From Helicobacter sp. MIT 05-5294 (GTDB lineage Bacteria > Campylobacterota > Campylobacteria > Campylobacterales > Helicobacteraceae), in contig NZ_JRPA02000019.1 of assembly GCF_000765675.1 (NCBI RefSeq), forward strand, positions 1 through 34,736: DNA of 34,736 nucleotides, written 5' to 3'. Shown here in pieces: positions 16,926 to 25,935 of this stretch. The position numbers and the translations under genes were made by a program. The number at the start of each line of letters is the position of its first letter. Position 1 is the stretch's first letter. The notes beneath the pieces are model-generated. The model ran no database searches and was not told the origin of the DNA. It saw only the letters and a list, made by a program, of their open reading frames with translations.

Positions 16926-17528
16926 TCATTGATAAATCTCTGCTTCAAACTTCATAAAAGATTCCAAAATCAACGCAACAGCTAGATAAAACTTCGCATC
17001 TTTACGCGCTTTTATTTCCTCTATTAAGCTCAAAAAAGCCTTGTGAGAAAATTCAAAGACTTCTTTTGCCAAGTCCATATTATCTACTTCTAGCAAATGG
17101 CGCATTAAACCACAAAGGAATCCCAAATGTTCCTCTGTTTCTTTGAAAACTTCGCTATTTACGCGCACATCACTTTGCTTCAGAAGACTTCTGATTTTTA
17201 ATAACGATTCCGCACCAATGCAGTTTTCATAATAATGCGAAAGGTGCATACCGACTTGTTTTTCGCCAAAAGGCAAGGCAAAAAGCGTAGAAAATTCTTC
17301 TTTGATATTTTGGATTCCATTATCTTGCAATTCTTGCTTTAATAGTAACATACTTCCTTCTGCCTCTTCATTGAGCGGCGCATTGAGTAGAATCTCTAGC
17401 TGTTTTTGTGCGATTTTAGCGCGTTCGTCTAGTATTTCAAAGACCAACAAACCATTGAAAAAATCATAATACAAAATCCGAGCTTGTTGTAAATTTTGTC
17501 TTTCTTGAACGCTTAGTTTATCTAGCAT
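16926..17528 (-). CDS. TorD-family cytoplasmic chaperone
   Basis: A 200-aa, mostly helical protein of the TorD/DmsD type, which binds molybdoenzyme Tat signals and protects the apoenzyme during cofactor insertion. Seen: LQQARILYYDFFNGLLVFE at the N-terminus, FSTLFALPFGEKQVGMHLSHYYENC in the middle (a position typical of the family), and EHLGFLCGLMRHLLE. I chose the ATG at 17528 because AAGGA lies 7 bases upstream; it overlaps the end of the upstream gene by 11 bp. The client is presumably FdhA, encoded about 0.3 kb downstream. Assignment is by pattern and context. Confidence 0.8.
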   Translation of the reverse strand: MLDKLSVQERQNLQQARILYYDFFNGLLVFEILDERAKIAQKQLEILLNAPLNEEAEGSMLLLKQELQDNGIQNIKEEFSTLFALPFGEKQVGMHLSHYYENCIGAESLLKIRSLLKQSDVRVNSEVFKETEEHLGFLCGLMRHLLEVDNMDLAKEVFEFSHKAFLSLIEEIKARKDAKFYLAVALILESFMKFEAEIYQ

Positions 17529-19152
17529 TTGCGCTTCCTTGTTGTGCGATTCTATTATCGCCAAACATTACCTTTACTTTGCAATCAGGGCAACATTGAA
17601 TCGTTCTTAGCTTTTGCGAATCATTGGCAAAAACACTTCCAAGCATAGATAGGACTTTGTCAATGGATTTTTTAGTGCTGAAGACTTTGCCACATTCTAT
17701 ACATTTAAAAGGCTCATCTTTAGCCAATTCTTGACTTCTAAAAGTCTTAGGATTTAGCCTTATCCCCTCTTTTTGGAGCGTCATAGCATTTTCGGGGCAA
17801 GATGAAACACAATAACCACAGGTCGTGCAAAGACTTGCATTAAATCGCAACGAAAAATCATCGCTTCTCGCAAAAAGCGCATTCACATTACAAGCACCCA
17901 CACAAGAAAGGCAAAGAGTGCATTTTTGCGTATCTACTTCAAGCGCACCATAAAACACCGATTCTTTACGATTCTGCGTTGGAGGCACACTTTTTGCCAA
18001 TCCATAATCTTCATCTTTTATCATATATTGCAATCGTTGCGCAAAAGATTCTCTATAAGGCTTATTGTAACGATTTTGATAGAGATAAGATTCCATTTGT
18101 GGCAAGTGCGAAGAGATTTGCGCTAAAGATTCCATTGCTTGAATTAAAAAAACGGAATCTTGTTTATAAATTTGTTGCGTGATATGGTTTAAAAACTCCA
18201 TTGGTGCGCTTAAATATGGCATATAAACCGCAAGTGCATATCCGCTTGTCTGCACAATGCTTAGCAAATCATTTTCATTTAGCATTAAAAGGCTTGGCAA
18301 AACAAAAGGCAAGAAATCATCGGGCAAGACTTGATTTTGTGAAACCAAAGACGCATAATCTTTTACATTGCACAAAAAGACTTTTTGCCCTCTAAGCAAT
18401 CCTATCATTTCCCCCAAACCCTCTTTGGGCAATTCTTGGTATTCCAAACAATTCGTAGGACACACTCCCACACACGCACCACAGGCGATACAATCAATAG
18501 GAGAAAACACCAATTCCATTAGGCTATCGTTATTGCCCACGCCAAAAGTCGGACATACATTTACACATCTCGTGCAATGTTTCTCGCGTCTATGGTGGTA
18601 TTGACAAGCATTTTCTTGATAGCCAATCATTTCTTTGTATGAATAAAGACCTTTATTAGTTTTTAGTTTTTCTAAAAGCATTTCAGGGCTTTTGAAATCT
18701 GCAATATTATATACTCCCCTAAAACGCACTAAATCTTCTTCTTCAACAAATAATACCGCTTGTGCAAACTCCAGCACTTCTTCGTTATTTAATTTCGCGA
18801 TAAATTCGCCAAAACGCCCACTAAAGCTTGTTAGAGATTCCCAATCTAGCATTACAACTTCAAAGGAATCTTGAGCTAATTTCGCGAAATCAGAGACGAT
18901 TCGAGGAATCCCATCTTGCGATTCTTTAGTAAAAATCACCGCGAGTTTCGTCCCAATATCCACAGATTTATTTTCTTCTAACACAAAATCATCTGCAATT
19001 TCTTGAATCTTATTCAGTATTTCTAATTTGTTATGATAGTTTTTGTCTTGTTTATCTAAAAGCAAACTGCCAAGTGGTAAAGTTTTCACAGCATTAATGG
19101 TATTCAATAGATAATCCTTGATAATATTTTTGTCTTTGAATACACTATTCAC
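17518..19152 (-). CDS. Multi-cluster ferredoxin-like protein of the fdh operon
   Basis: A 544-aa cytoplasmic protein with no Tat or Sec signal. Residues 190-250 carry one pair of [4Fe-4S] motifs (CTRCVNVCP and CIACGACVGVCP). Residues 420-460 carry a second pair (CTLCLSCVGACN and CTTCGYCVSSCP). A C-terminal CIECGKVF...CCPDCKVK suggests a zinc or rubredoxin-like site. The rest is unassigned. I recall a similar large ferredoxin next to selA/selB in Campylobacter jejuni (Cj1377c), which would link it to selenoprotein formate dehydrogenase; its role is not established. Start: GTG 19152 has AAGAG 6 bases upstream. TTG 19107 has a better AAGGA (7-base spacing) and suits the promoter position, so the protein may be 529 aa. 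Confidence 0.8.
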   Translation of the reverse strand: MNSVFKDKNIIKDYLLNTINAVKTLPLGSLLLDKQDKNYHNKLEILNKIQEIADDFVLEENKSVDIGTKLAVIFTKESQDGIPRIVSDFAKLAQDSFEVVMLDWESLTSFSGRFGEFIAKLNNEEVLEFAQAVLFVEEEDLVRFRGVYNIADFKSPEMLLEKLKTNKGLYSYKEMIGYQENACQYHHRREKHCTRCVNVCPTFGVGNNDSLMELVFSPIDCIACGACVGVCPTNCLEYQELPKEGLGEMIGLLRGQKVFLCNVKDYASLVSQNQVLPDDFLPFVLPSLLMLNENDLLSIVQTSGYALAVYMPYLSAPMEFLNHITQQIYKQDSVFLIQAMESLAQISSHLPQMESYLYQNRYNKPYRESFAQRLQYMIKDEDYGLAKSVPPTQNRKESVFYGALEVDTQKCTLCLSCVGACNVNALFARSDDFSLRFNASLCTTCGYCVSSCPENAMTLQKEGIRLNPKTFRSQELAKDEPFKCIECGKVFSTKKSIDKVLSMLGSVFANDSQKLRTIQCCPDCKVKVMFGDNRIAQQGSANAR

Positions 19153-19164
19153 TCTTGAAGTGGC

Positions 19165-19193
19165 ATTTTATTCACTTCGCGCTAAAAAGTCAA
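19165..19193 (-). promoter_or_regulatory. Sigma70-type promoter of the fdh operon
   Basis: On the minus strand TTGACT at 19188-19193 and TAAAAT at 19165-19170 are separated by 17 bp, a near-consensus promoter and unusually complete for this group, where -35 boxes are often degenerate. Transcription would begin near 19157, leaving almost no leader before GTG 19152 but about 50 nt before the alternative TTG at 19107. Confidence 0.6.
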
Positions 19194-19214
19194 GATTTTT
19201 TTAACATTTGACGC

Positions 19215-19232
19215 TATATAAATTTTTATATA
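19215..19232. promoter_or_regulatory. Inverted repeat upstream of fdh promoter
   Basis: TATATAAA-TT-TTTATATA is an 8-2-8 inverted repeat about 20 bp upstream of the -35 box. It could be an activator/repressor site or simply AT-rich promoter DNA. The rest of 19194-19379 is AT-rich, with two copies of the 9-mer GATTCTACA on the plus strand and no convincing ORF. Confidence 0.35.
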
Positions 19233-19379
19233 AACAGCGAAATCGTGAGAGATTCTACAAAATAATTATAATCATATTTTATAATTCAACCATAGATTCT
19301 ACAACAAATTTTATCTGCGAAAATAAAATAATTCCATGATGCTATTTAAGAAATATTTAATCGTGAAGTATAAACTATC

Positions 19380-19418
19380 CTTCATAATGACGCACCAAGT
19401 TTTGTCGCCATTATGAAG
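19380..19418. repeat. Inverted repeat downstream of nuoN
   Basis: CTTCATAATG at 19380-19389 is perfectly inverted as CATTATGAAG at 19409-19418. It lies 24 bp past the nuoN stop and would form a hairpin in the nuo transcript, but no T-run follows. It may be a weak terminator, a 3-prime stabilising structure or a decayed piece of another repeat. Confidence 0.4.
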
Positions 19419-19442
19419 CTTTCAGGGAAGCTTTATTCAAGA

Positions 19443-20927
19443 CTACATAAAGCTACTGCCTACTAATTCGTAGATTCCGGACAATAAGCCATCAACAGCA
19501 AACGCCGAAAAACATACATAAAGCGTTGCAATCCCCACAACAATCTTTAATGGTAAAGTTGCGTTTTGCACATAAATGCTTCCATCACTAATGAGAGGGT
19601 CTTTTAAGAACATATACACAATAAGCTTTAAGTAATAATATGCCGCAATCGCGCTATTAATCGCCATTACAAATGCCAAAAATAAATAACCATTGTTGAT
19701 AGCCGCACTCATTAAATAAACTTTACCCCAAAAAACAGAAAAAGGCGGAATCCCTGCCAAAGAAAGCATAAACAATCCCATAATCACCGCTGCTAGAGGA
19801 CATAAGCGAATCAATCCTGAAAACTTTTCATAGGAATGATCGTAGCGTTTATCCCAAATCTGCTCCTTAGTGCGTGAAATCCATAACATAGAGAAGATTC
19901 CAAGATTCGTAAAAAGAAATAAAATCCAATACAAAAACAAGGCATTATAAGCTTGTATTCCACCAATCAATATCGCACTAAATGCAAAACCAGCATGAGA
20001 AATAGAACTATAAGCTAACATTCTCTTTACATCTTTTTGCACAAGTGCCACGAGATTTGGAAGCGTCATTGTAAGGACAATCAAGAAATAGAAAACATTA
20101 TGAACCCAAACAATATCCATAAAAATTCCAAAGATTCTAATCGCCACAACTAATGCAGCGATTTTTGGCACGATAGACATAAAACCTGCCAAAAATGAGT
20201 TAGAACCCTCATAAACATCAGGCGTCCAAGTATGAAATGGCACCAAAGAAGCTTTGAATCCAATCGCGGCAATAAAGAAAACAACGCCTCCAAGCACCAA
20301 AGAAGGCTGATAATTTTTCACTTCTAAAACCGCCCTAATCCCCTCTATATCCAAATACCCACTTGCAGCATAAAGCAACATGGAGCCAAAAGCAAAGCAA
20401 CCTGCCGATAAAGAACCCATTGTAAAGTATTTAATTGCCGCTTCAAAGGCAGTCGCTCTATTGTGCATTGCAATCAAAGTATAAAGCGCGAGAGAAGCAG
20501 TTTCTAGCCCTAGAAAAATCACAATAAGATGATCGCTGCTCACCATAAATTGGAATCCCGCACACATAAACAAGAAAAGCGCATAGTATTCAGGATAAGA
20601 AAATTCGTGGAATCTATTGTAACTTAAAGTCAAAGGCACAAACAAAATTGCCGCAATCAGAAGAATCACTTGCCCTAAAAGTGCGATTCCATCAATTAGT
20701 ATCAAATCAAAAAATGCCCTCTGCTCACCACTGATTCCAAAGCACATAATATAACCCAAATCCAAGCCCAAAAACAAGATTGCCAACATTGTATAAAGCT
20801 GCTTGTTTGCGCTATTTAAGCACATATCTACAACCAAAATTAAAAGCCCCCCAACAATAGCAATCAGCATAGGGAAGATACTAAAGAGATTCAAACTCTC
20901 CAATGAAACACTAAAAACTTCTAACAT
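19443..20927 (-). CDS. nuoN: NADH-quinone oxidoreductase-type subunit NuoN
   Basis: A 494-aa antiporter-like membrane subunit of complex I, one of three proton-pumping modules. It is hydrophobic throughout, with roughly 14 helices. The Proton_antipo_M signature is visible at [21 protein letters not shown], near residues 290-310, and [19 protein letters not shown] near 225. Its ATG follows the nuoM TAG directly, with AGGAGGG as ribosome site. It is the last gene of the operon. Confidence 0.96.
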   Translation of the reverse strand: MLEVFSVSLESLNLFSIFPMLIAIVGGLLILVVDMCLNSANKQLYTMLAILFLGLDLGYIMCFGISGEQRAFFDLILIDGIALLGQVILLIAAILFVPLTLSYNRFHEFSYPEYYALFLFMCAGFQFMVSSDHLIVIFLGLETASLALYTLIAMHNRATAFEAAIKYFTMGSLSAGCFAFGSMLLYAASGYLDIEGIRAVLEVKNYQPSLVLGGVVFFIAAIGFKASLVPFHTWTPDVYEGSNSFLAGFMSIVPKIAALVVAIRIFGIFMDIVWVHNVFYFLIVLTMTLPNLVALVQKDVKRMLAYSSISHAGFAFSAILIGGIQAYNALFLYWILFLFTNLGIFSMLWISRTKEQIWDKRYDHSYEKFSGLIRLCPLAAVIMGLFMLSLAGIPPFSVFWGKVYLMSAAINNGYLFLAFVMAINSAIAAYYYLKLIVYMFLKDPLISDGSIYVQNATLPLKIVVGIATLYVCFSAFAVDGLLSGIYELVGSSFM

Positions 20928-22580
20928 CTATCTTCCCTCCTCTTGCAAGGATTCTTGCGTTGTGGCATTGTTTTCTCCCTCTTGCATTTTTAGAGCTTCT
21001 TCTAAGATTTTAATATCTTCTAAAATCTCTAAACTTTCTGCATTTGAAGTATTTTCCTGTGCAGAATCCAATAGCAAATCTACACCTAAGAAACTTTGGG
21101 TCTCCGGAGTAATTGCACGAGAAGCCATTATAGAAAGCACACCCTCAACCCCCTTATTAATAGGAGCAAGAATTGGCTTAGGATAAACACCAAGCCAAAT
21201 CACAATTGCGACCAATGGAATCAAGGCACTCCATTCGCGCTTATCTAAATCCTGCAACTTAAGATTCTCTTCATTCAAAACCCTACCATAGAAAGTTTTG
21301 CGGTAAAGATTAAGCATATAAATCGCACCTACAATAATGCTGATTCCAGCGATTCCTGTGAGAATCGGAGAAACTTGGAAAAATCCGAGCAAAGATAAAA
21401 ACTCTCCAACGAATCCCATTGTCAAAGGTAGTCCCGCAGAAGCCATCATCATAATCCCGAAAATAGCCGCATAGTTTGGCATTACTTTTGCGATTCCACC
21501 AAATTCTGCAATGATTTTCGTATGCCGTCGTTCATAAATCATTCCTACAAGCATAAAGAGCGCACCACTGATAATCCCATGACTTAACATAAAAAATACC
21601 GAGCCGGAGATTCCCTCTACATTAAGCGCGAAGATTCCAATCATAATCACACCCATATGCGAGATAGAGCTATATGCTACGACTTGTTTCATATCTTCTT
21701 GCGCAAACGCAACCATTGCTCCATAGATAATCATTATCAAAGAAAGAATCGCAACAGGCATTAACAATGCCACACTCGCATCGGGAAAAAGCGGCAAAGA
21801 AAAGCGAACAAAGCCATAAGTTCCCATTTTCAAAAGCACAGCAGCAAGGATAATCGAACCAATTGTAGGTGCTTGTCCATGCGCATAAGGCAACCAAGTA
21901 TGAAAAGGAAACATTGGCACTTTCACTGCCAATCCACAGAAAAACGCGACAAATAGCCACATTTGTAAATCTTTTGGAATCACACTTAAGCTATACCATT
22001 CTAACAAAGAAAATGTCCAAACGCCACTGACGCTAAAATAATAATAAGCCAGAAAAAGAATCCCGATGAGCATAATCATAGAGCCCAAAAAGGTGTATAA
22101 GAAAAATTTAACTGCCGCATAGATTCTGCTGCCACTTCCCCATGCACCAATAATATAAAGCATCGGCACTAAAGAAAGCTCCCAAAAAATATAAAACAAA
22201 ATCATATCTAAGGCGCAAAATACACCAATCATAATGCTTTCAAGACATAAAAGCGAAATAATGAGTTTTTTGGTTTCTTGTTGCTCGTTTAAATAGATAA
22301 ATCCAATAAAACTAATAAAAGCACTCAACACAATCAAAAAGAGGGAGATTCCATCTACGCCCACAAGATAACTAATGCCAAAATTCATCACTAACGGGAG
22401 TGAGGTTACAAATTGAAACCCTTCCGCACTCTTATCAAAACTATCCCACAAAAGCAATGCCAAGCCTAATTCAATCAAACTAATAACCACCGCGTAAGCT
22501 TTGAGATTCTCTTTAATCCCAATTGCTAAAATTGCTCCAACTAGCGGAAAAAAGATAAGCAAAGTTAGAAGATAATCCAT
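20928..22580 (-). CDS. nuoM: NADH-quinone oxidoreductase-type subunit NuoM
   Basis: A 550-aa antiporter-like membrane subunit. Motifs: FYIFWELSLVPMLYIIG (with the conserved Glu), KVPMFPFHTWLPYAHGQAP, and AQEDMKQVVAYSSISHMGVI. After the last membrane segment and the usual YPKPILAPI end, an extra tail of about 65 residues follows, rich in Glu, Gln, Leu and Ser and probably cytoplasmic or disordered. The ATG overlaps the end of nuoL by 16 bp. Confidence 0.96.
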   Translation of the reverse strand: MDYLLTLLIFFPLVGAILAIGIKENLKAYAVVISLIELGLALLLWDSFDKSAEGFQFVTSLPLVMNFGISYLVGVDGISLFLIVLSAFISFIGFIYLNEQQETKKLIISLLCLESIMIGVFCALDMILFYIFWELSLVPMLYIIGAWGSGSRIYAAVKFFLYTFLGSMIMLIGILFLAYYYFSVSGVWTFSLLEWYSLSVIPKDLQMWLFVAFFCGLAVKVPMFPFHTWLPYAHGQAPTIGSIILAAVLLKMGTYGFVRFSLPLFPDASVALLMPVAILSLIMIIYGAMVAFAQEDMKQVVAYSSISHMGVIMIGIFALNVEGISGSVFFMLSHGIISGALFMLVGMIYERRHTKIIAEFGGIAKVMPNYAAIFGIMMMASAGLPLTMGFVGEFLSLLGFFQVSPILTGIAGISIIVGAIYMLNLYRKTFYGRVLNEENLKLQDLDKREWSALIPLVAIVIWLGVYPKPILAPINKGVEGVLSIMASRAITPETQSFLGVDLLLDSAQENTSNAESLEILEDIKILEEALKMQEGENNATTQESLQEEGR

Positions 22581-24424
22581 GCGCCCTCCATATAAATAAA
22601 TGCAAGTAGCAACAAGACTACCACGCCAAAAAACATTATTTTTAACATTTTAGAGAGATTTCCGCCCTGAATCCATTGCATACTTTCTCCACCACTATTT
22701 AAAAATCTCGCAATGCTATCAACCACAAAATCTATCACACATTTATCGCCACGCCAAGCAATTTTAGAAAGCTTGATATAGTTTTGTATAAAAAGCTTAT
22801 CATAAAATGCGGGGATATAATATTGATGACTTAGCAGCTTATAGATAAAAGTCTGTTGCCATTTTGGAGAGAAACCTCCTTTTTTGTATTTGACAACCGC
22901 AAACGCAATCCCACATAATGCGACAAAAGAGGTAAGGAAAATCAGATTCCAAATCGTTTGGGATTCCAAATTTGCACTAAAATCAGGCAAAGTCTGCATG
23001 ACAAAATGATGGAAATTCGGTTCAAAAAATCCCGCAAATACCGCCAAAATTCCAAGAGGTAACATCGCATAAAGCATATAAGGATAAGCCTCGTGCGGGT
23101 GGGATTCCTCGTGTTTTTTCTCACCAAAAAATACAAGCATAATCAATCTAAAGCTATAAAATGCGGTTAAAAATGCTCCTAACAACAATGCTCCCCACAA
23201 AACATACGCCCCAGAGCCAAATGCCGCTTCTAAAATTTTGTCTTTAGAAAAGAATCCAGAAAACGGATAAATTCCCGCCAATGCAATAGAAGCTAAAATC
23301 ATCAAAATAGCAGTGAATTTAAGCGGCTTGTAGAGTGCGCCCATTTTGGAAATATCCAACTTATCGTGCATTGCGTGCATTACATTCCCTGCACCTAAAA
23401 AGAGCAAGGATTTAAAGAATGCGTGTGTCGCCAAGTGAAAAAGCGCAATCCAATAAGCTTCTAATCCCGCAGCAACAAACATATAACCTAGTTGCGAAAG
23501 TGTAGAGTAGGCGATAATGCGTTTTAAGTCTTTATTCACTAACGCCATTGTTGCTGCAAAAAGCGCAACAAAAGCTCCAAGACTTGCAATCAAGAATCCA
23601 ATTTCAGGAATCATTGCATAAAGCGGATTTGCACGAATCACTAAATAAACCCCAGCCGTTACCATTGTAGCGGCGTGGATTAGCGCAGAAACAGGTGTGG
23701 GACCTTCCATCGCATCAGCAAGCCAAGTATGCAAAGGAAATTGCGCACTTTTGCCCATTGCACCTACAAAGAGTAGGATTCCAGCAAGAATTAACACTTC
23801 TTTGGGAGCTTCATAAACGCTACTTAAAACTTCCTCATAATTCAATGTGCCAAACGCCCAATAAATCAAAAAGATTCCAAGTAACATTCCAAGATCTGCG
23901 ATTCTATTCATTATAAAAGCTTCATTTGCTGCAAAAGAAGCGGAATCGCGCTCATACCAAAATCCAATCAACATCCAAGAGCAAAGCCCCACACCTTCCC
24001 AGCCAATAAATAATCCTGCAAAATTATCACTCATCACCAAAATCAGCATAGAAAACACAAAAGCACTAAGATAGACAAAAAATCTATTAAAGCTTTTATC
24101 ATGGCTCATATAGCCGATAGAATAAATATGCACACACAAAGAAACAAGCGTTACAACGACTATCATTGTCGCGCTCACACTATCTACCAAAAACCCAAAA
24201 GGAATGTAAAGCCCTCCAGCCCCAATCCAATCCATCAACACAACTTTGACAACGCCACCTTGCGCCGTATGAACAAATAGCAGCAAAGAAGCCAAAAAGG
24301 AGCAACCCAGCATTAAAGAAGCAAAGATTCCAACCCCGATAAATTTCTGTTTTGAAGCAAATGGAATCCCAAACAACGAACCCACTAATGGCGCAAATAA
24401 TGCGGTATATAAAATCGCTTCCAT
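22565..24424 (-). CDS. nuoL: NADH-quinone oxidoreductase-type subunit NuoL
   Basis: A 619-aa distal antiporter-like pump subunit. Seen: GWEGVGLCSWMLIGFWYER, KSAQFPLHTWLADAMEGPTPVSALIHAATM, and NKDLKRIIAYSTLSQLGYM, the canonical NuoL sequences. The C-terminal 150 residues include the amphipathic lateral region and a last hydrophobic segment (MLKIMFFGVVVLLLLAFIYM). It starts 2 bp after the nuoK stop. Confidence 0.97.
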   Translation of the reverse strand: MEAILYTALFAPLVGSLFGIPFASKQKFIGVGIFASLMLGCSFLASLLLFVHTAQGGVVKVVLMDWIGAGGLYIPFGFLVDSVSATMIVVVTLVSLCVHIYSIGYMSHDKSFNRFFVYLSAFVFSMLILVMSDNFAGLFIGWEGVGLCSWMLIGFWYERDSASFAANEAFIMNRIADLGMLLGIFLIYWAFGTLNYEEVLSSVYEAPKEVLILAGILLFVGAMGKSAQFPLHTWLADAMEGPTPVSALIHAATMVTAGVYLVIRANPLYAMIPEIGFLIASLGAFVALFAATMALVNKDLKRIIAYSTLSQLGYMFVAAGLEAYWIALFHLATHAFFKSLLFLGAGNVMHAMHDKLDISKMGALYKPLKFTAILMILASIALAGIYPFSGFFSKDKILEAAFGSGAYVLWGALLLGAFLTAFYSFRLIMLVFFGEKKHEESHPHEAYPYMLYAMLPLGILAVFAGFFEPNFHHFVMQTLPDFSANLESQTIWNLIFLTSFVALCGIAFAVVKYKKGGFSPKWQQTFIYKLLSHQYYIPAFYDKLFIQNYIKLSKIAWRGDKCVIDFVVDSIARFLNSGGESMQWIQGGNLSKMLKIMFFGVVVLLLLAFIYMEGAWIIF

Positions 24425-24426
24425 AC

Positions 24427-24729
24427 TTAGCCTTCCATAATTTGTAGTTTATCTAAATCTAATGTATGGTATTTTTTATACCAAGCAATCAACAAACCCA
24501 CTCCAATAGCCACTTCACTTGCCGCAACTGCGAGGATAAAAAACGCAAACATTTGCCCATTTAAATCCCCAAGATAACTTCCAACAGCGACAAAGCCCAC
24601 ATTAACTGCGCTTAATACGATCTCTGTTGAAAAAAATAACATCAATAGATTTTTGCGTCTAAGCATTCCAAAGACGCCAATTACAAACATAAGGCTCGAT
24701 AGAATCAAATAATGGTTAAGCGTTATCAT
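24427..24729 (-). CDS. nuoK: NADH-quinone oxidoreductase-type subunit NuoK
   Basis: A 100-aa membrane subunit with three helices. It begins MITLNHYLILSSLMF and carries the conserved acidic residues in LFFSTEIVLSAVNV and AVAASEVAIGVGLLI, which form part of the proton path. I set the start at ATG 24729, which has AGGAG 6 bases upstream; a longer frame to 24753 adds eight unlikely residues. It overlaps the end of nuoJ by 14 bp. Confidence 0.95.
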   Translation of the reverse strand: MITLNHYLILSSLMFVIGVFGMLRRKNLLMLFFSTEIVLSAVNVGFVAVGSYLGDLNGQMFAFFILAVAASEVAIGVGLLIAWYKKYHTLDLDKLQIMEG

Positions 24730-25279
24730 TTTGTTCTCCTGTTGGACTTTCATTAAGGGTTAGAGAATAACGCATACCCTTACCCGCCAATACGATTCCT
24801 GCAATCATCGCCACAAGCAACATAATCGCCGCAATCTCAAAAGGAATCAAAAACTTAGTAAAAAGCACATATCCTATCATCTGCACATTGCCAATGCCCT
24901 CTTTTATAGGAATCGTCGCGTCTAAGCTTGAAAGATTCTCTGCAACCACAGGAGAAACAACAATAATCACCAACAACAATGCTCCCAAACTACTTAAAGT
25001 AAATAAGGTTTTGGGATTCGAGATTCTTTCGTTTTGCAGCTTTTGCGTATCAAAAAACATCATTGCAAAGGCATAAAGCGCAATCACCGCTCCTGTATAA
25101 ACTACAATCTGCACAACTCCCAAAAACTCCGCTCCAAGTAAAAAGAAAAAAGCAGAGACGAAAATCATTCCTGCAGCTAATGCACTCAAGGCATAAAGGA
25201 TATTGTTAGTTGTAACGACGATTAAAAACATCGCTAATGTCAATGCACAAAACAAATAAAATGCAATAGCTTCAATCAT
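24716..25279 (-). CDS. nuoJ: NADH-quinone oxidoreductase-type subunit NuoJ
   Basis: A 187-aa membrane subunit with five hydrophobic segments. The family signature EFLGVVQIVVYTGAVIALYAFAMM lies near residues 51-74, including the pi-bulge region known from complex I structures. The tail SLTLNESPTGEQNDNA is short and polar. The start ATG overlaps the nuoI stop (ATGA) and has AAGGAGG upstream. Confidence 0.95.
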   Translation of the reverse strand: MIEAIAFYLFCALTLAMFLIVVTTNNILYALSALAAGMIFVSAFFFLLGAEFLGVVQIVVYTGAVIALYAFAMMFFDTQKLQNERISNPKTLFTLSSLGALLLVIIVVSPVVAENLSSLDATIPIKEGIGNVQMIGYVLFTKFLIPFEIAAIMLLVAMIAGIVLAGKGMRYSLTLNESPTGEQNDNA

Positions 25280-25935
25280 GCTTCCTCCTTTTGTTTTGCT
25301 TCTTTTGTGGATTCTTTGACCACTTCTGCATTCTCATCTTTTGCAGAATCTTCCAAATACTTCAATGGCGTTGCTTTAATGCGACTATCCGCGTCTATGC
25401 TCACACTTCCAACGCCGCTAAACTCTAAATCTTGTCCACCCAAAACCCTATCAATAGGAGTGAGCATATCATTTTTTAACGCAAAAGACGCCCTTTGCTC
25501 ACTTGCATTTTCATATCTTTTGCCATGCACGATAGCAAGTTCCGGGCAAACCTCCGCGCACAATCCGCAATAAATACATCGCCCAAAATTAATACTATAT
25601 TCAAAGACTTTTTTGCGTTTATCTTCCCCATATCCTGTTTCCATACGAATACAATTTGCTACACAAATTTTCTCGCACAATCCGCAACCAATACATCGTT
25701 CATTTCCGCTTTCAAGCAACCGCTTTAGCTCATGCACTGCACGATAACGAGGGCTTAAAGGTAGCTTTTCTTGAGGATATTGCACGGTGTGAATTTGCGC
25801 TTTATAAAACTCTTTAAATACTAGCCATAAACCGACAAATAACTCGCCCTTTAAAGCGCGATTCCAAAATCTCACAAACTTTTGGGCGACACTTAGTGAG
25901 GGCGTTGATTCAACAATTTTAATATATTTGCTCAA
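25276..25935 (-). CDS. nuoI: NADH-quinone oxidoreductase-type subunit NuoI
   Basis: A 219-aa iron-sulfur subunit with two [4Fe-4S] clusters (N6a/N6b): CIGCGLCEKICVANC near residue 81 and CIYCGLCAEVCPELAI near 118. I take the start as TTG at 25935, which overlaps the nuoH stop (TTGA) and lies 6 bases after AGGAGG; the longer frame to 26010 runs inside nuoH and lacks a matching ribosome site. After the ferredoxin fold the protein has a Lys/Glu-rich tail of about 40 residues (ending KESTKEAKQKEEA), longer than in E. coli. Confidence 0.94.
   Translation of the reverse strand: MSKYIKIVESTPSLSVAQKFVRFWNRALKGELFVGLWLVFKEFYKAQIHTVQYPQEKLPLSPRYRAVHELKRLLESGNERCIGCGLCEKICVANCIRMETGYGEDKRKKVFEYSINFGRCIYCGLCAEVCPELAIVHGKRYENASEQRASFALKNDMLTPIDRVLGGQDLEFSGVGSVSIDADSRIKATPLKYLEDSAKDENAEVVKESTKEAKQKEEA

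Noticed and set aside
19380-19418. A rho-independent terminator for the nuo operon
   Set aside because: The hairpin is AT-rich with a long loop and lacks a following T-run on the transcribed strand; kept only as an inverted repeat.
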